Of a stretch of DNA of 64,000 bases, positions 8,473-18,072 are shown piece by piece. The number at the start of each line of letters is the position of its first letter. Position 1 is the first letter of the stretch. Under the pieces are notes generated by a model. It had not been told where the DNA came from and did no database searches. It saw only the letters and a program-made list of their open reading frames with translations. The translations under genes were made by a program, and so were the position numbers. Origin of the DNA: Microbacterium sulfonylureivorans (lineage in GTDB: Bacteria; Actinomycetota; Actinomycetes; Actinomycetales; Microbacteriaceae); NCBI RefSeq assembly GCF_003999995.1, contig NZ_RJAD01000003.1, positions 124,001 to 188,000 of the forward strand, given 5' to 3'.

Positions 8473-10059
8473 TTGCCCTCACTCTCGGTCGTACCGACCC
8501 CGCAGGACACCTGGTCGACGCTGCTCGACCGCACCGACGTCGTCCTCGACGGCGGGCTGCTGCACGTCGTGCACGACGACGTCACGCCCGTCCAGGCGCG
8601 CACGGCCGACCTGCTGCTCGTCGCCGAGACCCTCGAAGCCGCCGGCATCGAGGTCACCCTGATCCGCCACGACCGGTCGGTCCCCGCCCTCGTGGTCGAC
8701 GTGGACGCGCGCGACGCCGCCCTGGCCGCGCTCGCCGAGCTGGGAGAGCGCGAGCCGCTGTACATGAAGCAGAAGGGCCGCACGCCCCAGCGCGCCACGG
8801 AGGCCCGCGTCCACGGCGACGGTCCGCTCGCGGTGCGGCTGTACCGTCCCCGCATCTCGCGCGACGGCGGGCTGCGATACGGCGCGGGGCTCGGCGCCCG
8901 CCTCGAGTTCTGGCGCTTCGGTGCGGACCTGGTCGAGGCACCGCACGACAACGCCCTCACCCGCCGCCTCACGCCCACGGACGACCTGGCCTTCGCCGAC
9001 GTCGAACGCCACGGGCGCCGCTGGCGGACGATCGACGGCATGTTCGACCTGCAGCCGCACGAGTTCTCCGAAGACGTGGACCTCGTGTTCTCGTGGGTCG
9101 ACGGGTCATCGAGCGACTTCCAGCGTCAGCGCGCGGCGCGGATGGCCGAGTACGTCGTCGGCGAGGGCGACGACGGCCCTGCCCGCTACCGCCACGTCGA
9201 TGAGCTGCGGTACGCGCTGCGCAGCGTGCACATGTACGCGCCGTGGGTGCGACGGATCTTCATCGCCACCGACTCGCCGGCACCCTCGTGGCTGAGGGAC
9301 CACCCCAAGGTCACCATCGTGCGCAGCGAGGAGTTCTGGGCAGACCCGTCCACGCTGCCGACGCACAATTCGCACGCCGTCGAGGCGCAGCTGCACCGCA
9401 TCCCCGGCCTCGCCGAGCACTTCCTCTACTCCAACGACGACATGTTCTTCGGACGGCTGAGCGAGCCCGAGCTGTTCTTCACCCCCGCGGGCGTCACCAA
9501 GTTCGTGGAGTGCGAGGTGCGCATCGGCGCCGGCGCTCCCGCGCCCCATCGCAGCGGGCACGACAACGGGCTCCGCGTGAACCGTGCGCTGCTCAAGGAG
9601 CGCTTCGGACGAACGATCGGCCGCGACCTCGAGCACTGCGCGACGCCGCTGCGCAAGAGCGTCATGGCCGAGCTGGAGCAGGTCTTCCCCGACGACTTCG
9701 CGCGGACTGCGGCATCCCGGTTCCGCTCCTCCACCGACATCTCGGTGACCAACAGCCTGTACCACTACTACGCGCTGATGACCGGGCGCGCCGTCGCGAC
9801 GCGGCAGCCGCGCGTGCGCTACGTGCAGACGACGCTGGCGGCGTCGCTCGGGCGCATGGAGCGCCTCGCCGAGCGCACCGACATCGACATGTTCTGCCTC
9901 AACGACGGAGGCGAGACCGAGGTCCCCGAGCAGCTGCGCACGCGGGTCCTGCGGGCGTCGCTGGAGCGGATGTTCCCGGTGCGGGCGCCGTGGGAGCGGG
10001 AAGAGCTCAGCGCGGCAGAGCGATCGGCTCGGTCGGCGCATCCGTCCGCGCGGGGCTGA
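8473..10059 (+). CDS. Stealth-family sugar-phosphate transferase (capsule or wall polysaccharide phosphotransferase)
   Basis: A 528-residue protein with the conserved Stealth regions: CR1 [11 protein letters not shown] near 202-212, CR2 from about 239 ([10 protein letters not shown], then FIATD) to [10 protein letters not shown] near 320, CR3 near 392-420, and CR4 FCLNDGG near 474. Stealth proteins transfer hexose-1-phosphate to build phosphate-linked glycans, as in SacB, XcbA and the GlcNAc-1-phosphotransferase of lysosomal targeting; M. tuberculosis CpsY is a relative. The start is TTG 8473, supported by AAGGAG at 8461-8466. No other capsule genes are adjacent. Its 3' end overlaps the convergent phosphodiesterase gene by 53 bp. 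Confidence 0.88.
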   Translation: MPSLSVVPTPQDTWSTLLDRTDVVLDGGLLHVVHDDVTPVQARTADLLLVAETLEAAGIEVTLIRHDRSVPALVVDVDARDAALAALAELGEREPLYMKQKGRTPQRATEARVHGDGPLAVRLYRPRISRDGGLRYGAGLGARLEFWRFGADLVEAPHDNALTRRLTPTDDLAFADVERHGRRWRTIDGMFDLQPHEFSEDVDLVFSWVDGSSSDFQRQRAARMAEYVVGEGDDGPARYRHVDELRYALRSVHMYAPWVRRIFIATDSPAPSWLRDHPKVTIVRSEEFWADPSTLPTHNSHAVEAQLHRIPGLAEHFLYSNDDMFFGRLSEPELFFTPAGVTKFVECEVRIGAGAPAPHRSGHDNGLRVNRALLKERFGRTIGRDLEHCATPLRKSVMAELEQVFPDDFARTAASRFRSSTDISVTNSLYHYYALMTGRAVATRQPRVRYVQTTLAASLGRMERLAERTDIDMFCLNDGGETEVPEQLRTRVLRASLERMFPVRAPWEREELSAAERSARSAHPSARG

Positions 10060-10924
10060 ACGGACCGACCCCGGCCAGGGCGAGGCGCCGCTGCGCCTCG
10101 ACGGCGTCGATGTGCTCGAGCGCGCGCGGCGCGTCGACGGGCACCACGGAGTGGACGACGGTGTCGTCGTAGAGGTGGATCAGATTGAACGCCTGAGCAC
10201 CGTCCTGCGGGCGGGTTCCGCCCGTCGGCACCGTGAGGTCCTGCGCGTAGCAGGTGGATGAGGCGACCGACACGGGGATCCCGGCGAACGTCGCGAACGT
10301 CGAGTAGTGCAGATGGCCCGCGATGACGGCGCGCACGTCCGAGCCGCGGAGCACCGCCGCCAGACGCGACTGGTCGCGCAGCTCGACGCTCGCCGCGAGC
10401 GGCAGGACGCTCGGGACAGGCGGGTGGTGCATCGCCAGGATCGTGCCGAGCGGGGCGGGCGTGGCCAGCACCCCGGCGAGCCATGCGAGCTGCTCGTCGC
10501 GCAGCTCCCCGTGATGGTGACCCGGCACGGTCGAGTCGAGCGTGACGATCCGCAGGCCGTCGAGCTCGTCGACGCGGTCGACGGGATCGAGCGCCCCCAC
10601 CTGGTCGAGCAGTGTCTCGCGGAAGACCGCGCGGTCGTCGTGGTTGCCCATGACCCAGAACACGCGGGCGCCGATCCGGGCCGCGAACGGCTCGACGAGC
10701 GCGCGCAGCTGGGCGTAGGCATCCCGCTCGCCGAGATCGGCGAGGTCGCCGGTGAACACCACCGCGTCGGGGCGGACGCCGCTCGCCTCGATCACCGCGA
10801 GCGTGCGCGCGAGTCGCTCGGCGGCGTCGACGAGGTCGAACAGGCATGAGCCGCCGGCACGCAGATGCGTGTCGCTGATATGCAGCAGAATCCGCTCGGG
10901 CGCCGGGTACTCCGCGGTGCGCAT
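10007..10924 (-). CDS. Calcineurin-like metallophosphoesterase (CpdA-like phosphodiesterase)
   Basis: A 305-residue two-metal phosphoesterase. The metal-binding motifs appear in family order: HISDTHL (D18, H20), [17 protein letters not shown], a MHHPP block and AGHLHYS. This set matches class III cyclic-nucleotide phosphodiesterases such as CpdA/Rv0805, although such folds also act on other phosphodiesters. I chose ATG 10924, preceded by a GGGGGAG purine run, over longer frames that enter the rsmA 3' end. It lies 100 nt downstream of rsmA on the same strand, and its last 53 bp overlap the convergent Stealth gene. Confidence 0.85.
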   Translation of the reverse strand: MRTAEYPAPERILLHISDTHLRAGGSCLFDLVDAAERLARTLAVIEASGVRPDAVVFTGDLADLGERDAYAQLRALVEPFAARIGARVFWVMGNHDDRAVFRETLLDQVGALDPVDRVDELDGLRIVTLDSTVPGHHHGELRDEQLAWLAGVLATPAPLGTILAMHHPPVPSVLPLAASVELRDQSRLAAVLRGSDVRAVIAGHLHYSTFATFAGIPVSVASSTCYAQDLTVPTGGTRPQDGAQAFNLIHLYDDTVVHSVVPVDAPRALEHIDAVEAQRRLALAGVGPFSPARTDAPTEPIALPR

Positions 10925-11024
10925 CGGCTCGTCTCCCCCGCCCTGCGGTCGAGTCAGGACTGCCCGGAATGTTACAGGCATGTTTCGTACCGGCCGGGAA
11001 GACGCGGTGAACGCTGAGGGAAAT

Positions 11025-11873
11025 CTAGGAATGCAGTGCGCGGGCGATCCGGACGAAGTCGTCGATCGAGAGCTCCTCGCCGCGTGCGGTGGGCGCGACG
11101 CCGGCGCTCTCGAGGACCGCGGATGCCTCGGCCGCGGTGCCGCCGAGGACAGCGGACAGCGCCTGGCGCAGCATCTTCCGGCGCTGCTGGAACGCGGCGT
11201 CGACGATCCGGAACGTGCGGACCCGCTCCTCCTCGCTGCCGCGCGGCTCGGGGTCGCGTCGGAAGCCCACGAGCACGCTGTCGACATTCGGCACCGGCCA
11301 GAACACCTGGCGCGAGACGGTGCCGGCGAGCCGCCACGGCCCGTACCAGGCGGCCTTCACACTGGGCGCGCCGTACACCTTCGAGCCCGGAGGTGCGGCG
11401 AGACGCTCCCCCACCTCGGCCTGCACCATCACCACACCGCGCTCGAGGCCCGGGAAGGTCTCGAGGAAGTGCAGCAGCACCGGGACGCTCACGTTGTACG
11501 GCAGGTTCGCGACCAGCACCGTGGGATCGCCCGGCAGCTCGGTCACCCGCAGCGCATCGGCGTCGACGACCGTGAGCGCGCCGTCGGCGACGCCGTGCGC
11601 GGCCGCCGTGGCCGGCAGGCGCGCGGCGAGGCGGTGGTCGATCTCGACGGCGGTGACGGACGCCCCGGTCTCGAGGATCGCGAGGGTGAGCGAGCCGAGA
11701 CCCGGCCCCACCTCGACGACGGTGTCGCCGGGCGCGACCTCGGCGACGTGGACGATCTTGCGCACCGTGTTGGCGTCGACCACGAAGTTCTGACCGAGCT
11801 TCTTCGTCGGGGTGACATCGAGGTCGGCGGCGAGCGCGCGGATCTCGGCGGCTCCGAGCAGGGACACGGGCAT
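11025..11873 (-). CDS. rsmA: 16S rRNA (adenine1518-N6/adenine1519-N6) dimethyltransferase
   Basis: Dimethylates two adjacent adenosines in helix 45 of 16S rRNA late in 30S assembly. The 282-residue protein has [10 protein letters not shown] near the N-terminus, SAM motif [10 protein letters not shown] (53-61), the acidic EID motif and catalytic NLPYN (123-127). I chose ATG 11873: family members start close to this point, and TACTGT lies six nucleotides upstream. Loss of the family gives kasugamycin resistance. In mycobacteria it sits between rpfB and ispE; here rpfB is missing and the flanks have been separated by inserted genes. Confidence 0.95.
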   Translation of the reverse strand: MPVSLLGAAEIRALAADLDVTPTKKLGQNFVVDANTVRKIVHVAEVAPGDTVVEVGPGLGSLTLAILETGASVTAVEIDHRLAARLPATAAAHGVADGALTVVDADALRVTELPGDPTVLVANLPYNVSVPVLLHFLETFPGLERGVVMVQAEVGERLAAPPGSKVYGAPSVKAAWYGPWRLAGTVSRQVFWPVPNVDSVLVGFRRDPEPRGSEEERVRTFRIVDAAFQQRRKMLRQALSAVLGGTAAEASAVLESAGVAPTARGEELSIDDFVRIARALHS

Positions 11874-11879
11874 GCGTCC

Positions 11880-11885
11880 ACAGTA
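11880..11885 (-). promoter_or_regulatory. -10 element of rsmA, leaderless start
   Basis: TACTGT on the minus strand lies six nucleotides before the rsmA ATG. The inverted repeat at 11905-11920 sits around the corresponding -35 region. Confidence 0.45.
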
Positions 11886-11904
11886 CCCAGAGCGCACCCA
11901 GGCA

Positions 11905-11920
11905 AACGTCACGCGACGTT
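11905..11920. promoter_or_regulatory. Perfect inverted repeat between rsmA and the glucan operon
   Basis: AACGTC-ACGC-GACGTT is a perfect 6-bp inverted repeat in the 178-bp divergent region between rsmA and the GT2 gene. Its position near the expected rsmA -35 region and upstream of the GT2 operon would suit a regulator binding site; no cognate regulator is evident nearby. Confidence 0.35.
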
Positions 11921-12051
11921 CACACCATCGGAACGCCCACGTCGCGGGACGCGCACAGCATGGGACTCGGAAGGCTCGACGTCCGATCGTCAGCCTGCCA
12001 GCACGGTGCCGCGCAGCCCCGTGCGGCAGGGCATCTGATCCGGAGGACAGC

Positions 12052-13797
12052 ATGACGAATGCACTTCCCCGCACCCATCTGACGCGATTCGACCCGGCCG
12101 GCCGGCTGGTGCGCAGCAGCGAGACCTCGGCCCTCTTCGTCCTCATCTCGGTCATCGCGACGCTCGGCGTCGTGGCGTACTCGCTCTTCCTTCTCAACCC
12201 GGAGAACCGCGGCGACGTCCTGCCGTACCTCCTCGTCCTCGTCGCGGAGTCGATCCTCGTCTTCCAGGCGCTGCTGTCGATGTGGACGATCCTGTCGTCG
12301 GGATACGAGCCTCGCGACTTCCCGTACCACGAGGCCAAGCGCCTGCTCCTGGCGAACGCCGACGACGACTCCCTGCACCTCGACGGGAGGGTCGTGCTCG
12401 TCGACGTCTTCATCACCGTCTACGGCGAGGAGCTCTCGACGGTGCGCCGCACCGTGGAGGCCGCGGTGGCTCTCCGGGGCGCCCATCGGACCTGGGTGCT
12501 CGACGACGGGCGGTCGGATGCCGTCAAGGACTCGGCCGCGGAGCTCGGGGCGTGGTACGTCCGCCGGCTGAGCGGCAACGGGGCGAAGGCGGGCAACCTC
12601 AACCACGCCCTCTCGATCGCGAAGGGCGACCTCTTCGCGGTCTTCGACGCCGATTTCGTCCCCGATCCCGACTTCCTAATCGAGACGGTCCCCTTCTTCA
12701 CGGACGAGAATGTGGCGTTCGTGCAGACGCCGCAGGCCTACGGCAACCTCACGACCGTGATCGCGCGCGGCGCCGCCTTCATGCAGACGGTGTTCTACCG
12801 CTTCGCGCAGCGCGGCCGCAATCGCTTCAATGCGGCGTTCTGCGTCGGGACGAACGTCATCTTCCGGCGCGCGGCGATCGACGACATCGGCGGCATGCAC
12901 ACCGACTCCAAATCGGAGGACGTCTGGACGGCCCTCAGCCTCCATGAACGAGGGTGGCGTTCGATCTACATCCCCGACGTCCTCGCCGTGGGCGATGCCC
13001 CCGAGACGATCGAGGCGTTCAGCAAGCAGCAGCTGCGCTGGGCCACCGGCGGGTTCGAGATCCTGCTCACGCACAATCCGCTCAATCCGAAGCGCCGTCT
13101 CACCGGGGACCAGCGCATCCAGTACTTCGTCACCGCGACCTTCTACCTCACCGGGATCTGCCCGCTGCTGCTGATCCTCGTGCCGCCGCTCGAGATCTAC
13201 TTCGATCTGCGCCCGATGGATCTCACGATCACACCGCTCACGTGGGGGCTGTACTACGCCGGGTTCTATGCGATGCAGATCCTCCTCGCATGGTTCGTGG
13301 TCGGCTCCTTCCGCTGGGAGACGCTGACCCTGTCGACCGTGTCGTTCCCGATCTACACGAAGGCGCTCTGGAACGTCATCACGGGGAAGGACGTCGGGTG
13401 GCACGTGACGGGCACCGCCACACGGCGGTCGCCCTTCAACTTCATCGTCCCGCAGCTGCTGTTCTTCGTCTTCCTGGCGCTGACCTCGGTCGTCGCCATC
13501 TGGCGGGATGCGAACCACGGCTCGCTGACCCTCGCGACGGCGTGGAACGTGACCAACACGCTCATCCTCGCCGCGTTCATCGGTGCGGCGCTGCACGAGC
13601 ATCGCGCCGCCGTCCATCCGCGTCCCGCGCCCGCCCCGGCGGCGGAGGCCGCGCCGAGCGCTGTCGCCCCCGTGACGATCGTCGCCCGTCCCCTCCCCGC
13701 GCCGGTGCTCGGCGGGACCGGGGGCGCCGCGGTCGCGACGGACATCGTCGGCCCGCTCCGATCGACCCGCACGCGTGCGGCCCGAGGAGGTTCATGA
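12052..13797 (+). CDS. Processive family-2 glycosyltransferase (cellulose/curdlan-synthase-like)
   Basis: A 581-residue membrane synthase. Two N-terminal membrane helices (about 24-46 and 54-75) precede a cytoplasmic GT-A domain with all processive-synthase motifs: DDG (151-153), FDADF (198-202), SED in place of the usual TED (288-290) and QQLRW (326-330). Further helices follow (about 365-510), then a Pro/Ala-rich tail. There is no PilZ domain, so c-di-GMP control through the synthase itself is not expected. ATG 12052 has GGAGGACAGC upstream. The stop overlaps the ATG of the HlyD-like gene. The GH81 gene downstream suggests the polymer is beta-1,3-glucan; cellulose, hyaluronan-like or mixed-linkage products remain possible. 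Confidence 0.88.
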   Translation: MTNALPRTHLTRFDPAGRLVRSSETSALFVLISVIATLGVVAYSLFLLNPENRGDVLPYLLVLVAESILVFQALLSMWTILSSGYEPRDFPYHEAKRLLLANADDDSLHLDGRVVLVDVFITVYGEELSTVRRTVEAAVALRGAHRTWVLDDGRSDAVKDSAAELGAWYVRRLSGNGAKAGNLNHALSIAKGDLFAVFDADFVPDPDFLIETVPFFTDENVAFVQTPQAYGNLTTVIARGAAFMQTVFYRFAQRGRNRFNAAFCVGTNVIFRRAAIDDIGGMHTDSKSEDVWTALSLHERGWRSIYIPDVLAVGDAPETIEAFSKQQLRWATGGFEILLTHNPLNPKRRLTGDQRIQYFVTATFYLTGICPLLLILVPPLEIYFDLRPMDLTITPLTWGLYYAGFYAMQILLAWFVVGSFRWETLTLSTVSFPIYTKALWNVITGKDVGWHVTGTATRRSPFNFIVPQLLFFVFLALTSVVAIWRDANHGSLTLATAWNVTNTLILAAFIGAALHEHRAAVHPRPAPAPAAEAAPSAVAPVTIVARPLPAPVLGGTGGAAVATDIVGPLRSTRTRAARGGS

Positions 13798-14528
13798 TGA
13801 CCTGGCCCAACCGGATCCGACTGTTCTTCGGACTCCTGGTCGTCCTCGCGATCGTCGCCGTGTGCACGATCGCGTTCAACCAGCGGCAGCTGCGCGCGGA
13901 GAGCGCGAGCGCGTCGATCGTGTCCCAGGAGTACTCCGTCGGCAGCATCTACGCGGGCACCGTCACCGAGCAGCTGGTGCGTGCGGGCGACACGGTCAAG
14001 GCGGGCGACACGCTCTTCCTCGTCCACAGTCCGCTCCTGGCGCGGGATCTCGCGTCGGAGTCGATCACCGAGAGCGACCTCGGCGTGCCCGTCGATCCCG
14101 ACGGGACGCTGGCCGTCACGTCCTCGGTCGACGGCACCGTCTCGGAGGTGTTCGCGCCGGTCGGCGACTTCGCGCAGTCCGGCGAGGTGCTCGCCGCGAT
14201 CGACCGCGCGCAGACCCTCACGGTCGAGGCCGAGTTCACCCTCACCTCGCGCGACTACGGCCGGATGAGCGACGGCACCATCGTCGACCTCCTGCTCCCC
14301 GACGACCGGTCCATCCGCGGCATCGTGACCGAGATCGACGTCGAGACCGTCGACGGACTGGCCACCTCGACGGTCACGATCGAGAGCGCCGCTCTCAAGG
14401 CGCAGTCGCTCGAAGGCCTCTACCGGCCGGGAACACCGGTCCGCGCGACCCTGCACCTGCGCGACGACGGTCCGCTGTCCGGAGTCTCCGACATGCTCCG
14501 CGACTTCCGCGAGCAGGTAGGCCTGTGA
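13794..14528 (+). CDS. HlyD/Alg44-like membrane-anchored adaptor protein
   Basis: A 244-residue protein with one N-terminal membrane helix (about 9-27) and an outside-facing barrel-sandwich (lipoyl-like) fold split in two halves: YAGTVTEQLVRAGDTVKAGD near 53-72 and VDGTVSEVFAPVGDFAQSGE near 112-131, followed by a short beta-barrel region. This is the core of membrane-fusion proteins such as HlyD and Alg44, without a PilZ domain. It is coupled at both ends: its ATG overlaps the GT2 stop and its stop overlaps the GTG of the GH81 gene. By analogy with Alg8-Alg44 it probably guides the polymer from the synthase. There is no outer membrane here, so a periplasm-spanning role is not needed. Confidence 0.8.
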   Translation: MMTWPNRIRLFFGLLVVLAIVAVCTIAFNQRQLRAESASASIVSQEYSVGSIYAGTVTEQLVRAGDTVKAGDTLFLVHSPLLARDLASESITESDLGVPVDPDGTLAVTSSVDGTVSEVFAPVGDFAQSGEVLAAIDRAQTLTVEAEFTLTSRDYGRMSDGTIVDLLLPDDRSIRGIVTEIDVETVDGLATSTVTIESAALKAQSLEGLYRPGTPVRATLHLRDDGPLSGVSDMLRDFREQVGL

Positions 14529-16555
14529 CGGCCGCCCGAACGCGCCTGCGCGCTCTCGCGCTGCTGATGTGCACCGCCGCCGTCGTGGCCGGATGCGCTC
14601 CCGGCGCGAGCCCGTCACCGGCGAAGGAAGGATGGACCGCGCCCGGATCGTCGACGGATGCCTCGGCCGCCGTGGGCGCGCTCCCCGTGGCGCAGCTCGC
14701 TCCGGCGATCGTGTCGCGGGCGGCGGCGGACATCGCACCGCCGACGAACCGGTGGTACTCGGGCGTCGCGTTCGGCGATGTGTCGGAGCGGATCTTCCCG
14801 TTCCCCCTCGCCCTCGATCTTCAGGCAGGCTCGTTCACGGTGACGCTGCCCCGGGTCGCGGCGAGCGCCGCGACCATCGCCACCGAGGCGGACGCGGGCG
14901 TCGCGGTCGCCCTGCCCGCCGACACCTTCACCGTGGTCCGCGCCACCCCGGTGTCGGTGACGGCGCGCTACGCGCTGGGAGAGGAGGTGGTCGGCGACCT
15001 GACCACCGCCGAGGGCTGGCCGGTCATCGCCTTCACCGCGGCGCGCGACGTCACGCTGACGATCGCGGGCGAACTGCGGGCCGCCGGCTCGGACACGTGG
15101 ACGACGTCCGTCGACGGACGGACGTACGGCGTGCGTGCGCCCGACGCGACCGTCGACGCGGGAGCCGTGCGGCTCCCCGCGGGGGCGACCGCCCAGTGGT
15201 TCGCGGTCCCGGCCGACTCGGATGCCGCGGCCTGGAGCGAGGCGCTCGGTGACCCCGTGACCGAGGTCGAGGCATCCTTCGCGGTCGGAGACGACACCGT
15301 CTCGACGCGCCTTCGCTACCTGGGGACAGACGCGACCGTGGTCGTGCCGATGCCCGGGCGGCAGACGGGGCCGGAGTGCGCGCTCGGCACCTTCGAGACG
15401 GTGTACGGCCTCGCATCGGCGTGCGCGGGCACCGCGCTCGAGTGGTCGGTTCCGCGGCGCGATGCCCGGGCCGACTACGACTTCTCCGCCCTCGACGACG
15501 GGACCCGATCCGCGCTCGCGAAGCAGGTCGCCGCGGACTTCGCGGCGACCGGGCCGCCCCCCGCCGACACGTACTTCGGCGGCAAGGCCCTCGCCCGCCT
15601 TGCGGCGCTGCTGTCGCTCGCCCGATCCCTCGGTGACGCGGAGCTCGCTGAGGTCATCGCCGATCGCCTCGAGGTCGAGCTGGAGCCGTGGATCGACCCC
15701 GAGGGCTGCCGCACGCGCGACGAGCGCTGCTTCGTCTACGACGACGTCCTGCGGCTCGTGGTGGGGCGCACGCCGTCGTTCGGGTCGGAGGAGGGCAACG
15801 ACCACCACTTCCACTACGGCTACTTCCTGACCGCGGCCGCCGCGCTGGCCGAGGCGCGACCGGAGACCGTCGACGCGCTCGCTCCCGTCATGGACGTCCT
15901 CGCCGCCGACGTGGCGGCCGGGACCGCCGACGCGACGCTCCCCGCCCTCCGCGTCTTCGATCCGTTCCGCGGGCACTCCTGGGCCTCGGGCATGGCGCCC
16001 TTCGCGGACGGCAACAACCAGGAGTCGAGCTCCGAGGCCGTCGCGGCGTGGAACGGCCTGGCGCTCTGGGCCCGCGCCCGCGGCGACGCCGACCTGGAGA
16101 GGACGGCCGAGTGGATGCTGTCGTCCGAGGTCGACGCCGCCCGCACGCTGTGGCTCGATCCCGATCTCGCCGGCATCCCCCCGGGGTTCGATCATGGGAT
16201 GATCTCCCTCGTCTGGGGCGGCAAGCGCGAGTACGCGACGTGGTTCAGCGCCGAGCCGTCGGCGATCCTCGGCATCCAGATCCTGCCGTTGGGACCCCTC
16301 GCGCTCGACTATCTCGCCGACGACCCGGCGCTGGTCGCGGAGCACGTCGCCGAGGCCGGCGGCGAGGCGGCGTTCGCGGGTGCGCTCGGCGAGTACGTCC
16401 TGGCGTATTCGGCACTCGCCGGGCCTGAAGCCCTGGCCGCGGCGAAGGAGCACGCCGCGACGCTGGACGGCGGCGCGCTCGACGACGGCACGTCGCTCTC
16501 GGCCCTGCTCGCCTGGCTCACCGCCGTGGACATGGGCGAGGGGGACTCGCGGTGA
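14525..16555 (+). CDS. GH81 endo-beta-1,3-glucanase lipoprotein
   Basis: A 676-residue exported glycoside hydrolase. The N-terminus has a lipoprotein signal with lipobox VAGC (Cys24), so it is probably tethered outside the membrane. The first half is a beta-sandwich region (PPTNRWYSGV); the second half has the GH81 catalytic signatures NDHHFHYGYF near 425-434, GHSWASG near 482 and NNQESSSEA near 497-505, which carries the catalytic glutamate. GTG 14525 overlaps the previous stop (GTGA). In the synthase operon it holds the place that the GH8 cellulase BcsZ holds in cellulose operons, which supports a beta-1,3-glucan product. A purely degradative role is the alternative. Confidence 0.87.
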   Translation: MTAARTRLRALALLMCTAAVVAGCAPGASPSPAKEGWTAPGSSTDASAAVGALPVAQLAPAIVSRAAADIAPPTNRWYSGVAFGDVSERIFPFPLALDLQAGSFTVTLPRVAASAATIATEADAGVAVALPADTFTVVRATPVSVTARYALGEEVVGDLTTAEGWPVIAFTAARDVTLTIAGELRAAGSDTWTTSVDGRTYGVRAPDATVDAGAVRLPAGATAQWFAVPADSDAAAWSEALGDPVTEVEASFAVGDDTVSTRLRYLGTDATVVVPMPGRQTGPECALGTFETVYGLASACAGTALEWSVPRRDARADYDFSALDDGTRSALAKQVAADFAATGPPPADTYFGGKALARLAALLSLARSLGDAELAEVIADRLEVELEPWIDPEGCRTRDERCFVYDDVLRLVVGRTPSFGSEEGNDHHFHYGYFLTAAAALAEARPETVDALAPVMDVLAADVAAGTADATLPALRVFDPFRGHSWASGMAPFADGNNQESSSEAVAAWNGLALWARARGDADLERTAEWMLSSEVDAARTLWLDPDLAGIPPGFDHGMISLVWGGKREYATWFSAEPSAILGIQILPLGPLALDYLADDPALVAEHVAEAGGEAAFAGALGEYVLAYSALAGPEALAAAKEHAATLDGGALDDGTSLSALLAWLTAVDMGEGDSR

Positions 16556-16584
16556 GTGCGCTCGACCCCGCGGGGGGCCGCGGC

Positions 16585-16590
16585 TAGGTT
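16585..16590 (+). promoter_or_regulatory. -10 element of the sugar porter gene
   Basis: TAGGTT lies seven nucleotides before the ATG at 16598 and 30 bp past the GH81 stop, giving the transporter its own leaderless promoter. Confidence 0.45.
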
Positions 16591-16597
16591 CGTGAGC

Positions 16598-18070
16598 ATG
16601 AACGGCACCGGATCGATTCCCGCGGACGCATTCTCGATCAAGAGCCCGTACGGCCGACGCGCGATCGGCCTGTCCGTCGCGGCCGCGGTCGGCGGGTTCC
16701 TGTTCGGCTTCGACTCGTCGGTCATCAACGGCGCAGTCGACTCGATCTCGCAGGACTTCGCACTCAACGACGTCATCACCGGCTTCGTCGTCGCGATCGC
16801 CCTGCTCGGGTGCGCGGTCGGAGCGCTCATGGCGGGCAACCTGTCCGATCGCTGGGGGCGCCTCCGGGTGATGTTCCTCGGCGCCGTCATGTTCTTCGTC
16901 TCGTCCATCGGCGCCGGCCTCGCCTTCTCGGCGTGGGACCTCGCCCTGTGGCGCGTGATCGGCGGCCTCGGCATCGGCATCGCGTCGGTCATCGCCCCGG
17001 CCTACATCGCGGAGATCGCGCCGCGGCAGATCCGCGGCGGCCTGGCGTCGCTGCAGCAGCTGGCGATCACGCTCGGCATCTTCGCCGCCCTGCTCTCGGA
17101 CGCCCTGCTGGCCAACACCGCCGGCGGCGCCGACAACGTGCTGTGGCTCGGCCTCGAGGCGTGGCGGTGGATGTTCCTCGTCGGAGTCATCCCGTCGGCC
17201 GTGTACGGCATCCTGTCCTTCACGCTGCCGGAGTCCCCTCGCTACCTGATCGCGAAGGGCCGCTACGACGAGGCGAAGGAGATCTTCTCGCGGCTCGTCC
17301 CGGCCGCAGACCTCGACCACACCATGCGCGATCTGCAGACCGCGATAGAGACGGATCGCAAGAATGCCGGCGTCTCGCTGCGGGGTCCGGTGCTGGGCCT
17401 GCAGCGGATCGTCTGGGTCGGCATCATCCTGTCGGTGTTCCAGCAGTTCGTCGGCATCAACGTGATCTTCTACTACTCGACGAGCCTCTGGCAGTCGGTC
17501 GGCTTCGACGAGAGCGACTCGTTCACGATCAGCGTCGCCACCTCGATCACCAACGTTCTCGTGACGCTCATCGCGATCTTCCTCGTCGATCGTGTCGGCC
17601 GGAAGCCGATCCTGCTGACCGGTTCGGTCATGATGGCCGTCTCGCTCGGGCTGATGGCGATCTCGTTCGTGTTCTCCGAGACCGCCGCCGACGGCGCGGT
17701 CACCCTCCCCGCACCGTGGGGGCCGATCGCCCTGGTCGCGGCGAACGTCTTCGTCGTCGGGTTCGGCGCATCCTGGGGACCCCTCGTCTGGGTGCTCCTG
17801 GGTGAGATCTTCCCGAGCCGCATCCGCGCGAAGGCGCTGGGTGTCGCGGCCGGTGCACAGTGGATCGCCAACTTCCTCATCACGATCTCGTTCCCCGCAA
17901 TGTCGTCCTGGTCGCTGCCCCTCACCTACGGCATGTACGCGCTGTTCGCGGCGCTGTCGTTCTTCTACGTCCTGTTCCGCATCCCCGAGACGAAGGGGAT
18001 GGACATCGAGCAGACCGAGACGCTGTTCACGCACAAGGGCGCGCACACCGAGGCCGCCGATCCGGCGTGA
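16598..18070 (+). CDS. MFS transporter, sugar porter family
   Basis: A 490-residue, 12-helix transporter. Sugar-porter signatures are visible: GFLFGFDSSVINGA in helix 1, DRWGRL after helix 2, the helix 4-6 block with RVIGGLGIGIAS and PAYIAEIAP, PESPRYL at the end of helix 6, QQFVGINVIFYYS in helix 7, and PETKG at the C-terminus. It most likely brings a monosaccharide into the cell by proton symport. The shorter start ATG 16598 fits the family and the upstream -10. It follows the glucan operon by 43 bp but seems to have its own promoter. Whether it feeds the synthase or takes up glucanase products is not decided by sequence. Confidence 0.88.
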   Translation: MNGTGSIPADAFSIKSPYGRRAIGLSVAAAVGGFLFGFDSSVINGAVDSISQDFALNDVITGFVVAIALLGCAVGALMAGNLSDRWGRLRVMFLGAVMFFVSSIGAGLAFSAWDLALWRVIGGLGIGIASVIAPAYIAEIAPRQIRGGLASLQQLAITLGIFAALLSDALLANTAGGADNVLWLGLEAWRWMFLVGVIPSAVYGILSFTLPESPRYLIAKGRYDEAKEIFSRLVPAADLDHTMRDLQTAIETDRKNAGVSLRGPVLGLQRIVWVGIILSVFQQFVGINVIFYYSTSLWQSVGFDESDSFTISVATSITNVLVTLIAIFLVDRVGRKPILLTGSVMMAVSLGLMAISFVFSETAADGAVTLPAPWGPIALVAANVFVVGFGASWGPLVWVLLGEIFPSRIRAKALGVAAGAQWIANFLITISFPAMSSWSLPLTYGMYALFAALSFFYVLFRIPETKGMDIEQTETLFTHKGAHTEAADPA

Positions 18071-18072
18071 CC

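Noticed and set aside
12052..16555. Plain cellulose synthase operon
   Set aside because: No PilZ domain, no BcsB and no GH8/GH5 cellulase; the coupled hydrolase is GH81, specific for beta-1,3-glucan. Kept only as an alternative.
14615..18046. A 1143-codon open frame on the minus strand across the glucan operon and sugar porter
   Set aside because: It is opposite to four well-supported genes with family motifs; its translation is Arg/Gly/Asp/Glu-rich low complexity, the normal shadow of GC-rich codon use.
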